A stretch of DNA of 8,783 bases from an uncultured Pseudorhodoferax sp. (lineage in GTDB: Bacteria; Pseudomonadota; Gammaproteobacteria; Burkholderiales; Burkholderiaceae). The stretch lies in the NCBI GenBank assembly GCA_913776795.1, contig CAJYRH010000262.1, positions 1-8,783 of the forward strand. The letters run 5' to 3'. The notes beneath the pieces are model-generated. The model ran no database searches and was not told where the DNA came from. It saw nothing but the letters and a program-made list of their open reading frames with translations. Of the stretch, positions 1 through 6,196 are shown piece after piece; position 1 is the stretch's first letter, and every line of letters starts with the position of its first letter. A program made the translations under genes and the position numbers.

Positions 1-93
1 GCCCGCGAGGCCGGCAGTGCCGCGGTCCATCCCGAACACCTGGAAGGGCAGGCACGACAGATCGTCACCGCCGCGCTCGGAGCACTCGCATGA
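1..93 (+). CDS. bchZ: 3' end of bchZ, chlorophyllide a reductase subunit Z (partial)
   Basis: The first 30 codons are open in frame 1 from the left edge to a TGA at 91-93; the 5' part lies outside the window. BchZ is one of the two nitrogenase MoFe-like subunits of chlorophyllide a reductase (BchXYZ), which reduces ring B on the way to bacteriochlorophyll a. The visible tail contains AREAGSAAVHPEHL followed by an alanine-rich helix ending GALA. This fits the end of the small C-terminal domain found in BchZ and ChlB/BchB proteins, where an ARE-G segment precedes a short helix and the stop. Position supports the call: bchC-X-Y-Z followed by pufB is the usual order in purple bacteria. No catalytic residue lies in the visible part, so the assignment rests on tail style and synteny. 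Another cluster gene in this position cannot be excluded. Confidence 0.6.
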   Translation, partial: AREAGSAAVHPEHLEGQARQIVTAALGALA

Positions 94-221
94 CCAGCGC
101 AGCGCGTGCTCCAGGCCCCCTGATGACGCCCGCAGGCCTGCCGCCTGGGTGTGCCTTGCCGCGCGGGCGCTGCGCGGTGCGGGCCGAAAGGCCGATGTTG
201 AGGAGAAATCCAGATGGTTGA
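90..221 (+). CDS. possible 43-aa leader ORF between bchZ and pufB
   Basis: An ATG at 90 overlaps the bchZ stop (ATGA) and is preceded by GGAG at 79-82, seven bases upstream. The frame runs 43 codons to a TGA at 219-221, past the pufB start codon at 214. The peptide begins [16 protein letters not shown] and is rich in Arg, Pro and Gly, with no hydrophobic span. It sits where pufQ lies in Rhodobacter, but PufQ is longer and has a membrane segment, so this is not a pufQ. Translation through it could couple pufB to bchZ translation and would unwind the leader hairpins at 159-193. The composition looks like ordinary GC-rich readthrough, so a real protein product is doubtful. Confidence 0.22.
   Translation: MTSAARAPGPLMTPAGLPPGCALPRGRCAVRAERPMLRRNPDG
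159..193 (+). promoter_or_regulatory. two tandem GC hairpins in the pufB 5' leader
   Basis: CCGCGC (159-164) pairs with GCGCGG (172-177) around a 7-base loop, and two G-U pairs can extend the stem outward. It is followed at once by GGCC-GAAA-GGCC (182-193), a perfect 4-bp stem closed by a GNRA tetraloop. The second hairpin ends 7 bases before the pufB Shine-Dalgarno sequence AGGAG (201-205). A separate 10-base palindrome, GCAGGCCTGC, lies at 132-141. Hairpins at mRNA 5' ends are known to slow decay of puf transcripts in Rhodobacter. A similar role here, or a role as an RNA processing site, is inferred. No U-tract follows, so a terminator is unlikely. Confidence 0.45.
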
Positions 222-363
222 AGACAGGAGAGGCTCGTTATCCGGGCTGACGGAAGGCGAGGCCAGGGAATTCCACGGCATCTTCATGGGCAGCTTCATG
301 GGGTTCACGGCGATTGCCGTGGTGGCCCACGTGCTCGTGTGGATGTGGCGGCCCTGGCTCTGA
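214..363 (+). CDS. pufB: PufB, light-harvesting 1 (LH1) beta polypeptide
   Basis: A 49-residue LH1 beta apoprotein. One beta and one alpha peptide bind two bacteriochlorophylls and form the repeating unit of the LH1 ring in the intracytoplasmic membrane. The N-terminal segment [17 protein letters not shown] is typical of the family and includes the conserved cytoplasmic-side His21. One membrane span follows (about residues 24-45), with the bacteriochlorophyll ligand His39 in AVVAHVLVW, and the protein ends in the classic WRPWL. The ATG at 214 is chosen because AGGAG at 201-205 is well spaced and the length is normal for the family. It follows the presumed bchZ end by 120 bases. It is separated from pufA by a 73-codon reading frame, which is unusual because pufB and pufA normally lie almost side by side. 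Confidence 0.95.
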   Translation: MVEDRRGSLSGLTEGEAREFHGIFMGSFMGFTAIAVVAHVLVWMWRPWL

Positions 364-402
364 GTTGAGCTGACGCATCACCTGCGCAAGGAAAGGTTTG
401 CC

Positions 403-624
403 ATGAAGCAACACATGACCGCATCGACCGCCCCGCACCCCATGAGGAACATGGGCGATGGCGTCCTGTTCGTGATCAGCACCGTGTTCTTGACACTGGT
501 GGCGCTGGTCGGTCAGGTCCTGTTCCTGAAATGGCGCGACTGGATCCCCGGCGCAGAGAGCGAAACATCGTTGTTCAAGAGTGTGCGGGCGGGGGTCTAC
601 ACCTTCATGTCCCACCTCAACTAG
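403..624 (+). CDS. unrecognised single-span membrane protein between pufB and pufA; candidate LH1-RC accessory subunit
   Basis: A 73-residue protein with an ATG at 403, preceded by AAGGAAAGG (388-396), a good Shine-Dalgarno sequence 6 bases upstream. The stop TAG (622-624) touches the Shine-Dalgarno of pufA, so it is built into the operon. The N-terminus (1-19) is polar with two His; residues 20-42 form one strongly hydrophobic helix from GVLFVIST to VGQVLF. Then come KWRDWIPG and a polar C-terminal stretch ending VRAGVYTFMSHLN that could be amphipathic. The helix has no His, so it cannot ligate bacteriochlorophyll as an LH alpha or beta peptide does. I do not recognise the family. The plan (short N-terminus, one span, Trp/Arg/Pro interface, C-terminal helix ending H-L-x) recalls PufX of Rhodobacter, and IP/LP, G-I/V and HL can be lined up by eye, but the similarity is too weak to assign. 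Non-antenna single-span subunits (PufX, protein W, protein U) are known in other LH1-RC complexes; that role here is inference. Confidence 0.75.
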   Translation: MKQHMTASTAPHPMRNMGDGVLFVISTVFLTLVALVGQVLFLKWRDWIPGAESETSLFKSVRAGVYTFMSHLN

Positions 625-636
625 GAGAGATAAAGC

Positions 637-837
637 ATGTGGAAAATCTGGTTGTTGTTCGATCCCCGGCGCGCGCTGGTTGCCCTGGCGGCCTTCCTGT
701 TCGTGCTGGCGCTGATCATCCATTTCATCCTGCTGAGCACCAACAAGTTCAACTGGCTCGACGGTCCGAGGACCGCCGTGGTCGGTCAGAACTCCTCCAT
801 GCCCGCTGCAGCCCCGGCGGCGGCTCCCACGAAGTAG
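637..837 (+). CDS. pufA: PufA, light-harvesting 1 (LH1) alpha polypeptide
   Basis: A 66-residue LH1 alpha apoprotein, partner of PufB in the antenna ring. It opens with the diagnostic [17 protein letters not shown], continues through one membrane span (about 13-35) with the bacteriochlorophyll ligand His29 in [12 protein letters not shown], and then has FNWLDG, whose Trp lies near the pigment. The last 20 residues form a Pro/Ala tail ([12 protein letters not shown]). Alpha peptides often have such tails, which may be trimmed in the mature protein. The ATG at 637 is set by AGGAGAGA at 623-630, which overlaps the stop of the upstream small gene, so initiation may depend partly on ribosomes finishing that frame. 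It is followed by 109 bases of structured spacer before pufL. Confidence 0.95.
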   Translation: MWKIWLLFDPRRALVALAAFLFVLALIIHFILLSTNKFNWLDGPRTAVVGQNSSMPAAAPAAAPTK

Positions 838-852
838 CACCGACGAAGGCGG

Positions 853-916
853 GCCGGCCTGGCCGGCACGTCTTCGCGGCGCGTTCCCATCCGGGCACCG
901 CGTCAAGCGGGCGCCC
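853..916 (+). promoter_or_regulatory. pufA-pufL intercistronic hairpin region
   Basis: Two inverted repeats lie in the 109-base spacer. GCCGGCC (853-859) and GGCCGGC (861-867) form a perfect repeat around a single T, which as RNA would give a 5-bp stem with a 5-base loop. GGGC-A-CCGC (893-901) pairs with GCGG-GC-GCCC (907-916) as two 4-bp stems with a small internal loop and a GTCAA terminal loop. The pufL Shine-Dalgarno (GGAGG, 934-938) follows. In Rhodobacter capsulatus a stem-loop at this exact position protects the upstream pufBA segment from 3' decay, so that antenna peptides exceed reaction-centre subunits. The same role here is inferred from position and structure. Confidence 0.6.
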
Positions 917-946
917 TGTTCCTTTCTGGTCCCGGAGGTGGCTGCC

Positions 947-1771
947 ATGGCCATGTTGAACTTCGAGCGCAAGTACCGCGTACGCGGAGGTACGCTGCTG
1001 GGAGGCGATCTGTTCGACTTCTGGGTCGGCCCCTTCTATGTGGGTTTCTTCGGCGTCACCACGGCGTTCTTCTCGCTGGTGGGCACGCTGCTCATCGTGT
1101 GGGGAGCATCGCAGGGGCCCACCTGGAACTTGTGGCAGATCAACATCGCCCCGCCCGACCTGAGCTATGGGCTGAGCCTGGCGCCGCTGATGGAAGGCGG
1201 CCTGTGGCAGCTCGTCACCTTCTGCGCGGTCGGCGCCTTCGTGAGCTGGGCGCTGCGCGAGGTGGAAATCTGCAAGAAGCTGGGCATCGGCTACCACGTG
1301 CCCTTCGCCTTCGGCTTCGCGATCCTGGCCTACGTGACGCTGGTGGTGGTCCGCCCGCTGCTCATGGGCGCGTGGGGGCATGGCTTCCCGTACGGGATCA
1401 TGAGCCACCTGGACTGGGTGTCCAACACCGGCTACCAGTACCTGCACTTCCACTACAACCCGGCGCACATGCTGGCGGTGAGCTTCTTCTTCGCCACCAC
1501 CTTCGCGCTGTCGCTGCACGGCGCCCTGGTGCTGTCGGCCACCAACCCGGGCAAGGGCGAGGTGGTCAAGACCGCCGAGCACGAGAACACCTTCTTCCGC
1601 GACGCCATCGGCTACTCGATCGGCACGCTGGGCATCCACCGGCTGGGTCTGTTCCTGGCGCTGTCGGCCTCCTTCTGGAGCGCCATCTGCATCGTCATCA
1701 GCGGGCCGTTCTGGACCAGGGGCTGGCCCGAATGGTGGGGCTGGTGGCTGCGGCTTCCGGTCTGGAACTGA
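947..1771 (+). CDS. pufL: PufL, photosynthetic reaction centre L subunit
   Basis: Core subunit of the type II reaction centre, binding the pigments of the active electron-transfer branch together with M. The 274 residues follow the family from [15 protein letters not shown] to WWLRLPVWN, with five membrane helices. With Met counted as 1, the ligands are one above Rhodobacter sphaeroides numbering: His154 (accessory bacteriochlorophyll), His174 (special pair), His191 and His231 (non-haem iron). Near QB are Glu213 (L212), Asn214 (L213) and Ser224 (L223); Asn at L213 replaces the Asp of Rb. sphaeroides, as in Blastochloris viridis. An upstream in-frame GTG at 938 would overlap the Shine-Dalgarno GGAGG (934-938), so the ATG at 947, with 8-base spacing and the family N-terminus, is preferred. 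The C-terminus is shorter than in Rb. sphaeroides. It is followed 9 bases later by pufM. Confidence 0.97.
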   Translation: MAMLNFERKYRVRGGTLLGGDLFDFWVGPFYVGFFGVTTAFFSLVGTLLIVWGASQGPTWNLWQINIAPPDLSYGLSLAPLMEGGLWQLVTFCAVGAFVSWALREVEICKKLGIGYHVPFAFGFAILAYVTLVVVRPLLMGAWGHGFPYGIMSHLDWVSNTGYQYLHFHYNPAHMLAVSFFFATTFALSLHGALVLSATNPGKGEVVKTAEHENTFFRDAIGYSIGTLGIHRLGLFLALSASFWSAICIVISGPFWTRGWPEWWGWWLRLPVWN

Positions 1772-1780
1772 GGGAACCCC

Positions 1781-2752
1781 ATGGCTGAATACCAGAACAT
1801 CTTCACGAGCGTGCAGGTCGCCGCGCCCTCCTACCCGGGCATCTCGCTCGGCCGCAAGGACGGCGAGCGTGTGCTCAAGCCGTTCCATGTCCATCTGTTC
1901 GGCCGCCTGGGCGACGCGCAGATCGGCCCCATCTACCTGGGCTACCTGGGCCTGCTGTCGCTGCTGTGCGGCTTCATCGCCATCGAGATCATCGGGCTGA
2001 ACATGCTCGCCTCGGTGGGCTGGGACCCGATCCAGTTCGTGCGCCAGCTGCCCTGGCTGGCGCTGGAGCCGCCGCCGCCGGGCTATGGCCTGCACCTGCC
2101 GCCGCTCAACGAGGGTGGCTGGTGGCTGATGGCCGGGCTGTTCCTGACCCTGTCCATCCTGCTGTGGTGGGTGCGCATGTACCGCCGTGCCCGCAAGCTG
2201 GGCATGGGCACGCACGTGGCCTGGGCCTTTGCGGCGGCCATCTGGCTGTACCTGGTGCTGGGATTCATCCGTCCGCTGCTGATGGGCAGCTGGGGCGAGG
2301 CGGTGCCCTTCGGCATCTTCCCGCACCTGGACTGGACGGCCGCGTTCTCGCTGCGCTACGGCAACCTGTTCTACAACCCCTTCCACATGCTCAGCATCGC
2401 GTTCCTGTACGGCAGCACGCTGCTGTTCGCGATGCATGGCGCCACCATCCTGGCGGTGAGCCGCTTCGGCGGCGAGCGCGAGATCGAGCAGATCACCGAC
2501 CGCGGCACGGCCAGCGAACGCGCCGCGCTGTTCTGGCGCTGGACCATGGGCTTCAACGCGACGATGGAGTCCATCCACCGCTGGGCCTGGTGGTTCGCGG
2601 TGCTGTGTCCGCTGTGCGGCGGCATCGGCATCCTGCTCACCGGCACCGTGGTGGACAACTGGTTCCTGTGGGCCGTCAAGCACGGCGTGGCACCCCAGTA
2701 CGCGCCGGTGTTCGCGCCAGTCGTCGATCCTTTGATCGGAGGTGTGCGATGA
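1781..2752 (+). CDS. pufM: PufM, photosynthetic reaction centre M subunit
   Basis: Partner of PufL; together they hold the special pair, accessory pigments, bacteriopheophytins, QA, QB and the non-haem iron. The 323 residues start MAEYQNIF and contain five helices. Visible ligands and landmarks are His182 (accessory bacteriochlorophyll), His202 (special pair), Tyr210, Leu214, His219, Glu234 and His266 (iron), and Trp252 at QA. Asp45 (M44 in Rb. sphaeroides numbering, where it is Asn) sits in [10 protein letters not shown] and complements the Asn at L213. The C-terminal extension after [12 protein letters not shown] (about residues 303-323) is longer than in Rb. sphaeroides and of the type seen where a bound cytochrome subunit is present. 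The Shine-Dalgarno AGGG (1771-1774) overlaps the pufL stop. The TGA overlaps the pufC start (ATGA), so PufM and PufC are probably translationally coupled. Confidence 0.97.
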   Translation: MAEYQNIFTSVQVAAPSYPGISLGRKDGERVLKPFHVHLFGRLGDAQIGPIYLGYLGLLSLLCGFIAIEIIGLNMLASVGWDPIQFVRQLPWLALEPPPPGYGLHLPPLNEGGWWLMAGLFLTLSILLWWVRMYRRARKLGMGTHVAWAFAAAIWLYLVLGFIRPLLMGSWGEAVPFGIFPHLDWTAAFSLRYGNLFYNPFHMLSIAFLYGSTLLFAMHGATILAVSRFGGEREIEQITDRGTASERAALFWRWTMGFNATMESIHRWAWWFAVLCPLCGGIGILLTGTVVDNWFLWAVKHGVAPQYAPVFAPVVDPLIGGVR

Positions 2753-3900
2753 GCCATCCGTTGCGCATCCTGCGGCTCGGTGCCGCCGTCGTTGGCGCGG
2801 CCCTGGTGCTGGCCGCCTGCGAGAAGCCGCCACCACAAAGCGTGCAGCGCGGCCCCCGCGGAACCGGCATGGTGCAGGTCTACAACCCCGCCACGCTGGC
2901 CGAGCAGGCGCCCCACAACGTCGCGCCCGACCCGCTGCCGCCCGCGTCGCCGGACGGCCCCAAGGCCGGGCAGGTCTACCAGAACGTCAAGGTGCTGGGC
3001 CACCTGAGCGTGGCCGAGTTCGCCCGCACCATGACGGCCATGACCAACTGGGTGGCGCCGGGGCAGGGCTGTGTGGCCTGCCACAGTCCGACCAACTTTG
3101 CCGACGACTCGCTCTACACCAAGGTGGTCGCGCGGCGCATGCTGCTGATGACGCAGAGGATCAACGAACAGTGGAAGCCGCACGTCGGCAGCACCGGCGT
3201 GACCTGCTACACCTGCCACCGGGGCCAGAGCGTGCCGGCCGAAGTCTGGTTCAAGCCGCTGGACGATGCACGGGCCAATACCTTTGCAGGCAACAAGGCC
3301 GGGCAGAACACGCCTGCCGCCTCGGTCGGGCTGAGTGCGCTGCCTTTCGATCCGCTGACGCCGTTCCTGCTGGAGGACCACAACATCCGCGTGGCATCGA
3401 CCACGGCGCTGCCTGCGGGCAACAAGCAGTCGACCAAGCAGACGGAGTGGACCTACGGGCTCATGGTGCACATGAGCAAGGCGCTGGGAGTGAACTGCAC
3501 GCAGTGCCACAACACACGCAGCTTCTCCAGCTGGGACGGCGAGGCCTCTCCGCCCCGGCTGACCGCCTACCACGGCATCCGCATGACACGCGCGCTGAAC
3601 AACGAGTTCCTGGTGCCGTTGACGCCCGATTTCCCGGCCACGCGCCTGGGGCCGGGCGGCGACGTGGCGAAGGTCAATTGCGCGACCTGCCACCAGGGCG
3701 CGCACAAGCCGCTGTACGGCGCGGAGATGGCCAAGCACTATCCGGAACTGTTGACCACCACGGCCCGGTCCGGTCCGGGCCAGGTCACGGCCGACGAGGT
3801 GCAGCTGGTGGCGCCGATCGGCCAGGCCGCCGGCCCCTCCACCGCTGCCGGCATGGCCAGCGCCGCAGGCACGCCCACCGGCATGGCAACCGCCAGGTGA
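2749..3900 (+). CDS. pufC: PufC, tetraheme cytochrome c subunit of the reaction centre, lipoprotein
   Basis: Periplasmic cytochrome that docks on L/M and re-reduces the oxidised special pair. The 383-residue precursor has a lipoprotein signal (hydrophobic residues about 8-22, lipobox LAAC with Cys24), so the mature protein is probably lipid-anchored. Four CxxCH haem motifs are present: CVACH (108-112), CYTCH (153-157), CTQCH (250-254) and CATCH (311-315), paired as two repeats as in the Blastochloris viridis subunit. Likely axial ligands are the Met in TMTAM (95/98), MLLM (131/134) and MVHM (239/242), and His145 in KPHVG before the second haem. Residues about 340-383 form a low-complexity Ala/Gly/Thr/Met tail. 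The start ATG overlaps the pufM stop; GGAGG at 2738-2742 serves as ribosome binding site. It is the last gene of the operon. Confidence 0.96.
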   Translation: MSHPLRILRLGAAVVGAALVLAACEKPPPQSVQRGPRGTGMVQVYNPATLAEQAPHNVAPDPLPPASPDGPKAGQVYQNVKVLGHLSVAEFARTMTAMTNWVAPGQGCVACHSPTNFADDSLYTKVVARRMLLMTQRINEQWKPHVGSTGVTCYTCHRGQSVPAEVWFKPLDDARANTFAGNKAGQNTPAASVGLSALPFDPLTPFLLEDHNIRVASTTALPAGNKQSTKQTEWTYGLMVHMSKALGVNCTQCHNTRSFSSWDGEASPPRLTAYHGIRMTRALNNEFLVPLTPDFPATRLGPGGDVAKVNCATCHQGAHKPLYGAEMAKHYPELLTTTARSGPGQVTADEVQLVAPIGQAAGPSTAAGMASAAGTPTGMATAR

Positions 3901-3911
3901 TCGGTCGATTC

Positions 3912-3944
3912 GGGCCTGCCGCGGGACGGCCCGCCGTCAGGCCC
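3912..3944. terminator. strong hairpin between convergent pufC and ruvA; possible bidirectional terminator
   Basis: GGGCCTG (3912-3918) pairs perfectly with CAGGCCC (3938-3944). Inside it GCGGG (3921-3925) pairs with CCCGC (3930-3934) around ACGG, giving a 12-bp two-part GC stem. It lies 11 bases after the pufC stop and overlaps the ruvA stop (TCA at 3937-3939 on the + strand), as expected for a shared terminator of convergent genes. No T-run follows on either strand, so it is not a canonical intrinsic terminator. It may instead protect the puf mRNA 3' end or act with Rho. Confidence 0.55.
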
Positions 3945-4512
3945 TGGACAACGCCTTGAGCGCGAGCTTGATGCCCTCGCTCACGCCCACGTCCTTGGGC
4001 AGGGCCTTCAGCGCGGCGGCGGCTTCCTTGTCGCTGTAGCCCAGCGCCAGCAGGGCCTGCAGGATGTCGGCCTGGTGGTCGGTGGTGGCCACCGCATGCG
4101 CGCCGATGTCGGCGCCGAGCTTGCCCTTGAGTTCCAGCAGCAACCGCTCGGCGATCTTCTTGCCGATGCCGGGCACCTTGATCAGCCGGCCGCTTTCCTG
4201 CAGCGTGACGGCCTGCGCCAGATCGGCCACGCCCAGGCCGGACAGCACGCCCAGCGCCGTGCGCGGGCCCACGCCGCTGATCTTGATGAGTTGTCGGAAG
4301 GTGTTGCGCTCCGCTGCGGTGCCGAAGCCGTACAGGAGTTGCGCATCCTCGCGCACGATGAAGTGGGTGAGCAGCGTCACACGCTCGCCCAGCGCAGGCA
4401 GGTTGTAGAAGGTGCTCATGGGCACGTCGACCTCGTAGCCCACGCCGTGGCAATCCACCAGCACCTGGGGCGGGTTCTTCTCGGCCAGCAGGCCTTGCAG
4501 TCGTCCGATCAT
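3937..4512 (-). CDS. ruvA: RuvA, Holliday junction-binding subunit of RuvAB
   Basis: RuvA tetramers bind four-way DNA junctions and load RuvB motors for branch migration in recombinational repair. The 191 residues are full length for the family. The order is an OB-fold domain (1-63, starting MIGRLQGLL), an acidic pin Glu55-Asp56 in [11 protein letters not shown], and two helix-hairpin-helix motifs, [10 protein letters not shown] (78-87) and [13 protein letters not shown] (113-125). A C-terminal RuvB-contacting domain (about 146-191) follows. The frame stays open upstream to 4593, but MIGRL is the conserved N-terminus. No Shine-Dalgarno precedes it; instead a TACCAT hexamer lies 8 bases upstream, suggesting a leaderless message. 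It faces pufC with a 36-base gap. Neither ruvC nor ruvB is adjacent: the upstream neighbour is a divergent chemoreceptor and downstream is pufC, so it is separated from the usual ruvCAB grouping. Confidence 0.96.
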   Translation of the reverse strand: MIGRLQGLLAEKNPPQVLVDCHGVGYEVDVPMSTFYNLPALGERVTLLTHFIVREDAQLLYGFGTAAERNTFRQLIKISGVGPRTALGVLSGLGVADLAQAVTLQESGRLIKVPGIGKKIAERLLLELKGKLGADIGAHAVATTDHQADILQALLALGYSDKEAAAALKALPKDVGVSEGIKLALKALSRA

Positions 4513-4520
4513 GGGGCGGC

Positions 4521-4526
4521 ATGGTA
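4521..4526 (-). promoter_or_regulatory. candidate -10 element of ruvA (leaderless)
   Basis: On the minus strand TACCAT (4 of 6 matches to TATAAT, with the key TA...T) ends 8 bases before the ruvA ATG, so a transcript would start at or very near the initiation codon. There is no purine-rich ribosome binding site in that gap (GCCGCCCC). No convincing -35 is visible at 16-18 bases upstream. Just upstream is a perfect inverted repeat, GCCCGG-A-CCGGGC (4529-4541), in the region where a repressor could bind or where a hairpin could form on transcripts from further upstream. Confidence 0.33.
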
Positions 4527-4659
4527 CTGCCCGGACCGGGCGCAACGCCTGGCACCCGTGCGCTGCCGTCCGTCGGCCGAAGGTGCCCGACATGGCGCCG
4601 CCTCATTGCACCGTGCTAGGTTGCGCCGCGCCGGGCAATCCGCCCGCCGAGGGGACGCG

Positions 4660-6192
4660 ATGAAGGTGTCGAATCTGCGCGTGGGCCTGCGCATGGGTCT
4701 GGGCTTCGGGGTGCTGTTGCTGGTCATGCTGGCCATGGGCCTGTACGCCGTGAACCGGGTCAACAAGATCCAGGCCGGCGCGACCGACCTGGCCACCAAC
4801 TGGCTGGCCAGCACCCAGCAGCTGGCCGGCATCAACGAGGTACTGAACCAGATGCGGCGTGCCGAGCTTCAGGCCCTGCTGGGCGGGGCACTGCAGGAGG
4901 AGCAGGCGCGGCTCGACAGGCAGTGGACGGTGCTGCCCGGCCTCATGGACGCGTACGAGGCCAGCATCTCCAGCGCCGAGGAGCGGCAGCGCTTCGACGC
5001 GTTCAAGGCCATCGTCGGGGCCTACCGCGCCTCGCAGCCCAGGCTCATGGGCCTGATCCGCGAGGGCCGGCAGGAAGCTGCGCTGGCCTTCCTGCGCGGC
5101 GACTCGCGCAAGGTGTTCCGCTCCACCACCGATGCCATCGCCGGCCTGATCGCCACCAACGACGCGGGCGCGGCCCAGGCCCACCAGGAGGCCGAGGCCA
5201 ATCACCGCGCGGTCGTCTGGGGCATCTGGACTGCGGTGGCCCTGGCCATCGCGCTGGGCGCGCTGGTGGCCTGGCGCATCACGCGCTCCCTGACGGTGCC
5301 GCTGGACCAGGCCCGCGCCAGCGCCGAGCGCATCGCCGGCGGCGACCTCACGCACGCGCTGCGTTCCGATGCCCGCGACGAACTCGGCGACCTGCTGCGT
5401 GCCCTGGCGCGCATGCAGGGCACGCTGCAGGAGTCGCTGGCCACCGTGCGCCAAAGCGCCGACAGCATCGCGGTGGCGAGCCAGCAGGTGTCCTCGGGCA
5501 GCCTGGACCTGTCCTCGCGCACCGAGCACACCGCTTCCAGCCTGGAGCAGACCTCGGCCGCCATGCAGCAGGCCACCGACAACGTGCGCCAGAGCGCGGC
5601 CTCCGCGCAGGAGGCGCGCCAGCTGGCATCGGCCGCGGCCGACGTGGCGCAGCGGGGCGGCCAGGCGGTGTCGCGCATCGTCGGCACCATGGGCGAGATC
5701 GAGGGCGCCTCGCGCAAGATCGCCGACATCACGGGCGTGATCGACGGCATCGCCTTCCAGACCAACATCCTGGCGCTGAACGCCGCGGTGGAGGCCGCGC
5801 GCGCCGGCGAGCAGGGCCGCGGCTTCGCAGTGGTGGCCAGCGAGGTGCGCACGCTGGCCCAGCGCAGCGCCGAGGCCGCCAAGGAGATCAAGACCCTGAT
5901 CGGCAACTCTGCCGCGCAGGTGGCCTCGGGCTCGCGCGAGGTGGCCGATGCGGGCAGCACCATCCGACAGGTGGTGGAGTCGGTGGCGCGGGTGAACCAG
6001 ATGATCGGCCAGATCGCCTCGTCCGTGCAGCAGCAGACCGACACGCTGGGCGAGGTCAACGTCGCCATCGGCCAGCTGGACGGCACGACCCAGCAGAACG
6101 CGGCGCTGGTGGAGGAGTCGGCCGCGGCGGCGCAGTCGCTGCACGAGCAGGCCACGCGGCTCACGCAGGTGGTGGGGCGCTTTCGGGTGTAG
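4660..6192 (+). CDS. methyl-accepting chemotaxis protein (transmembrane chemoreceptor)
   Basis: A 510-residue chemoreceptor controlling CheA through CheW. TM1 spans about 11-31. A periplasmic four-helix-bundle ligand domain covers about 35-183, opening with an [25 protein letters not shown] helix. TM2 is about 185-206, HAMP about 207-260, and a long coiled-coil signalling domain runs to the end. The hairpin tip is highly conserved ([20 protein letters not shown], residues 363-382, then [21 protein letters not shown]). Gln/Glu pairs around 296-305 and 478-487 are likely methylation sites. The C-terminus ends VVGRFRV without an NWETF-type CheR/CheB tether. The start ATG is chosen for the GAGGGG at 4649-4654, [12 protein letters not shown] before TM1, and normal length; an open frame upstream to 4075 is antisense to ruvA. 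The ligand is unknown. No che or fli genes are in the window, and a small lipoprotein gene follows after 4 bases. Confidence 0.93.
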   Translation: MKVSNLRVGLRMGLGFGVLLLVMLAMGLYAVNRVNKIQAGATDLATNWLASTQQLAGINEVLNQMRRAELQALLGGALQEEQARLDRQWTVLPGLMDAYEASISSAEERQRFDAFKAIVGAYRASQPRLMGLIREGRQEAALAFLRGDSRKVFRSTTDAIAGLIATNDAGAAQAHQEAEANHRAVVWGIWTAVALAIALGALVAWRITRSLTVPLDQARASAERIAGGDLTHALRSDARDELGDLLRALARMQGTLQESLATVRQSADSIAVASQQVSSGSLDLSSRTEHTASSLEQTSAAMQQATDNVRQSAASAQEARQLASAAADVAQRGGQAVSRIVGTMGEIEGASRKIADITGVIDGIAFQTNILALNAAVEAARAGEQGRGFAVVASEVRTLAQRSAEAAKEIKTLIGNSAAQVASGSREVADAGSTIRQVVESVARVNQMIGQIASSVQQQTDTLGEVNVAIGQLDGTTQQNAALVEESAAAAQSLHEQATRLTQVVGRFRV

Positions 6193-6196
6193 GTGG

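Noticed and set aside
94..213. A CrtJ/PpsR operator (TGT-N12-ACA) or a sigma-70 promoter in the pufB leader
   Set aside because: The two TGT trinucleotides (150-152 and 196-198) are not followed by ACA at the right distance, and no -35/-10 pair was convincing.
403..624. The small pufB-pufA gene as a second LH1 alpha or beta peptide or a decayed pufA copy
   Set aside because: Its membrane helix has no His ligand, it lacks both the [10 protein letters not shown] start and the LTExEAxEFH start, and it has a clean ribosome binding site with no frame break.
749..2836. Very long antisense open frame on the minus strand across pufA, pufL and pufM
   Set aside because: It is Arg/His/Gln-rich with no domain, and lies opposite unmistakable puf genes. 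Long antisense frames are expected in DNA this GC-rich. The other long alternate frames (1966-2748 +, 2742-3959 +, 2371-3738 -, 4603-6732 -, 4923-6416 +, 6507-7673 -, 6845-7786 +) fail for the same reason.
3901..3936. A pufX gene or other reading frame downstream of pufC
   Set aside because: Only 36 bases separate the pufC and ruvA stop codons, occupied mostly by the hairpin, so there is no room for a gene.
4513..4659. LexA box for ruvA or a sigma-28 promoter for the chemoreceptor in the divergent intergenic region
   Set aside because: No CTGT-N8-ACAG type site is present (CTG at 4527-4529 is not followed by CAG at the right spacing), and no TAAA-N15-GCCGATAA-like pair was found. TGCTAGGTT near 4613 resembles an extended -10 only weakly.
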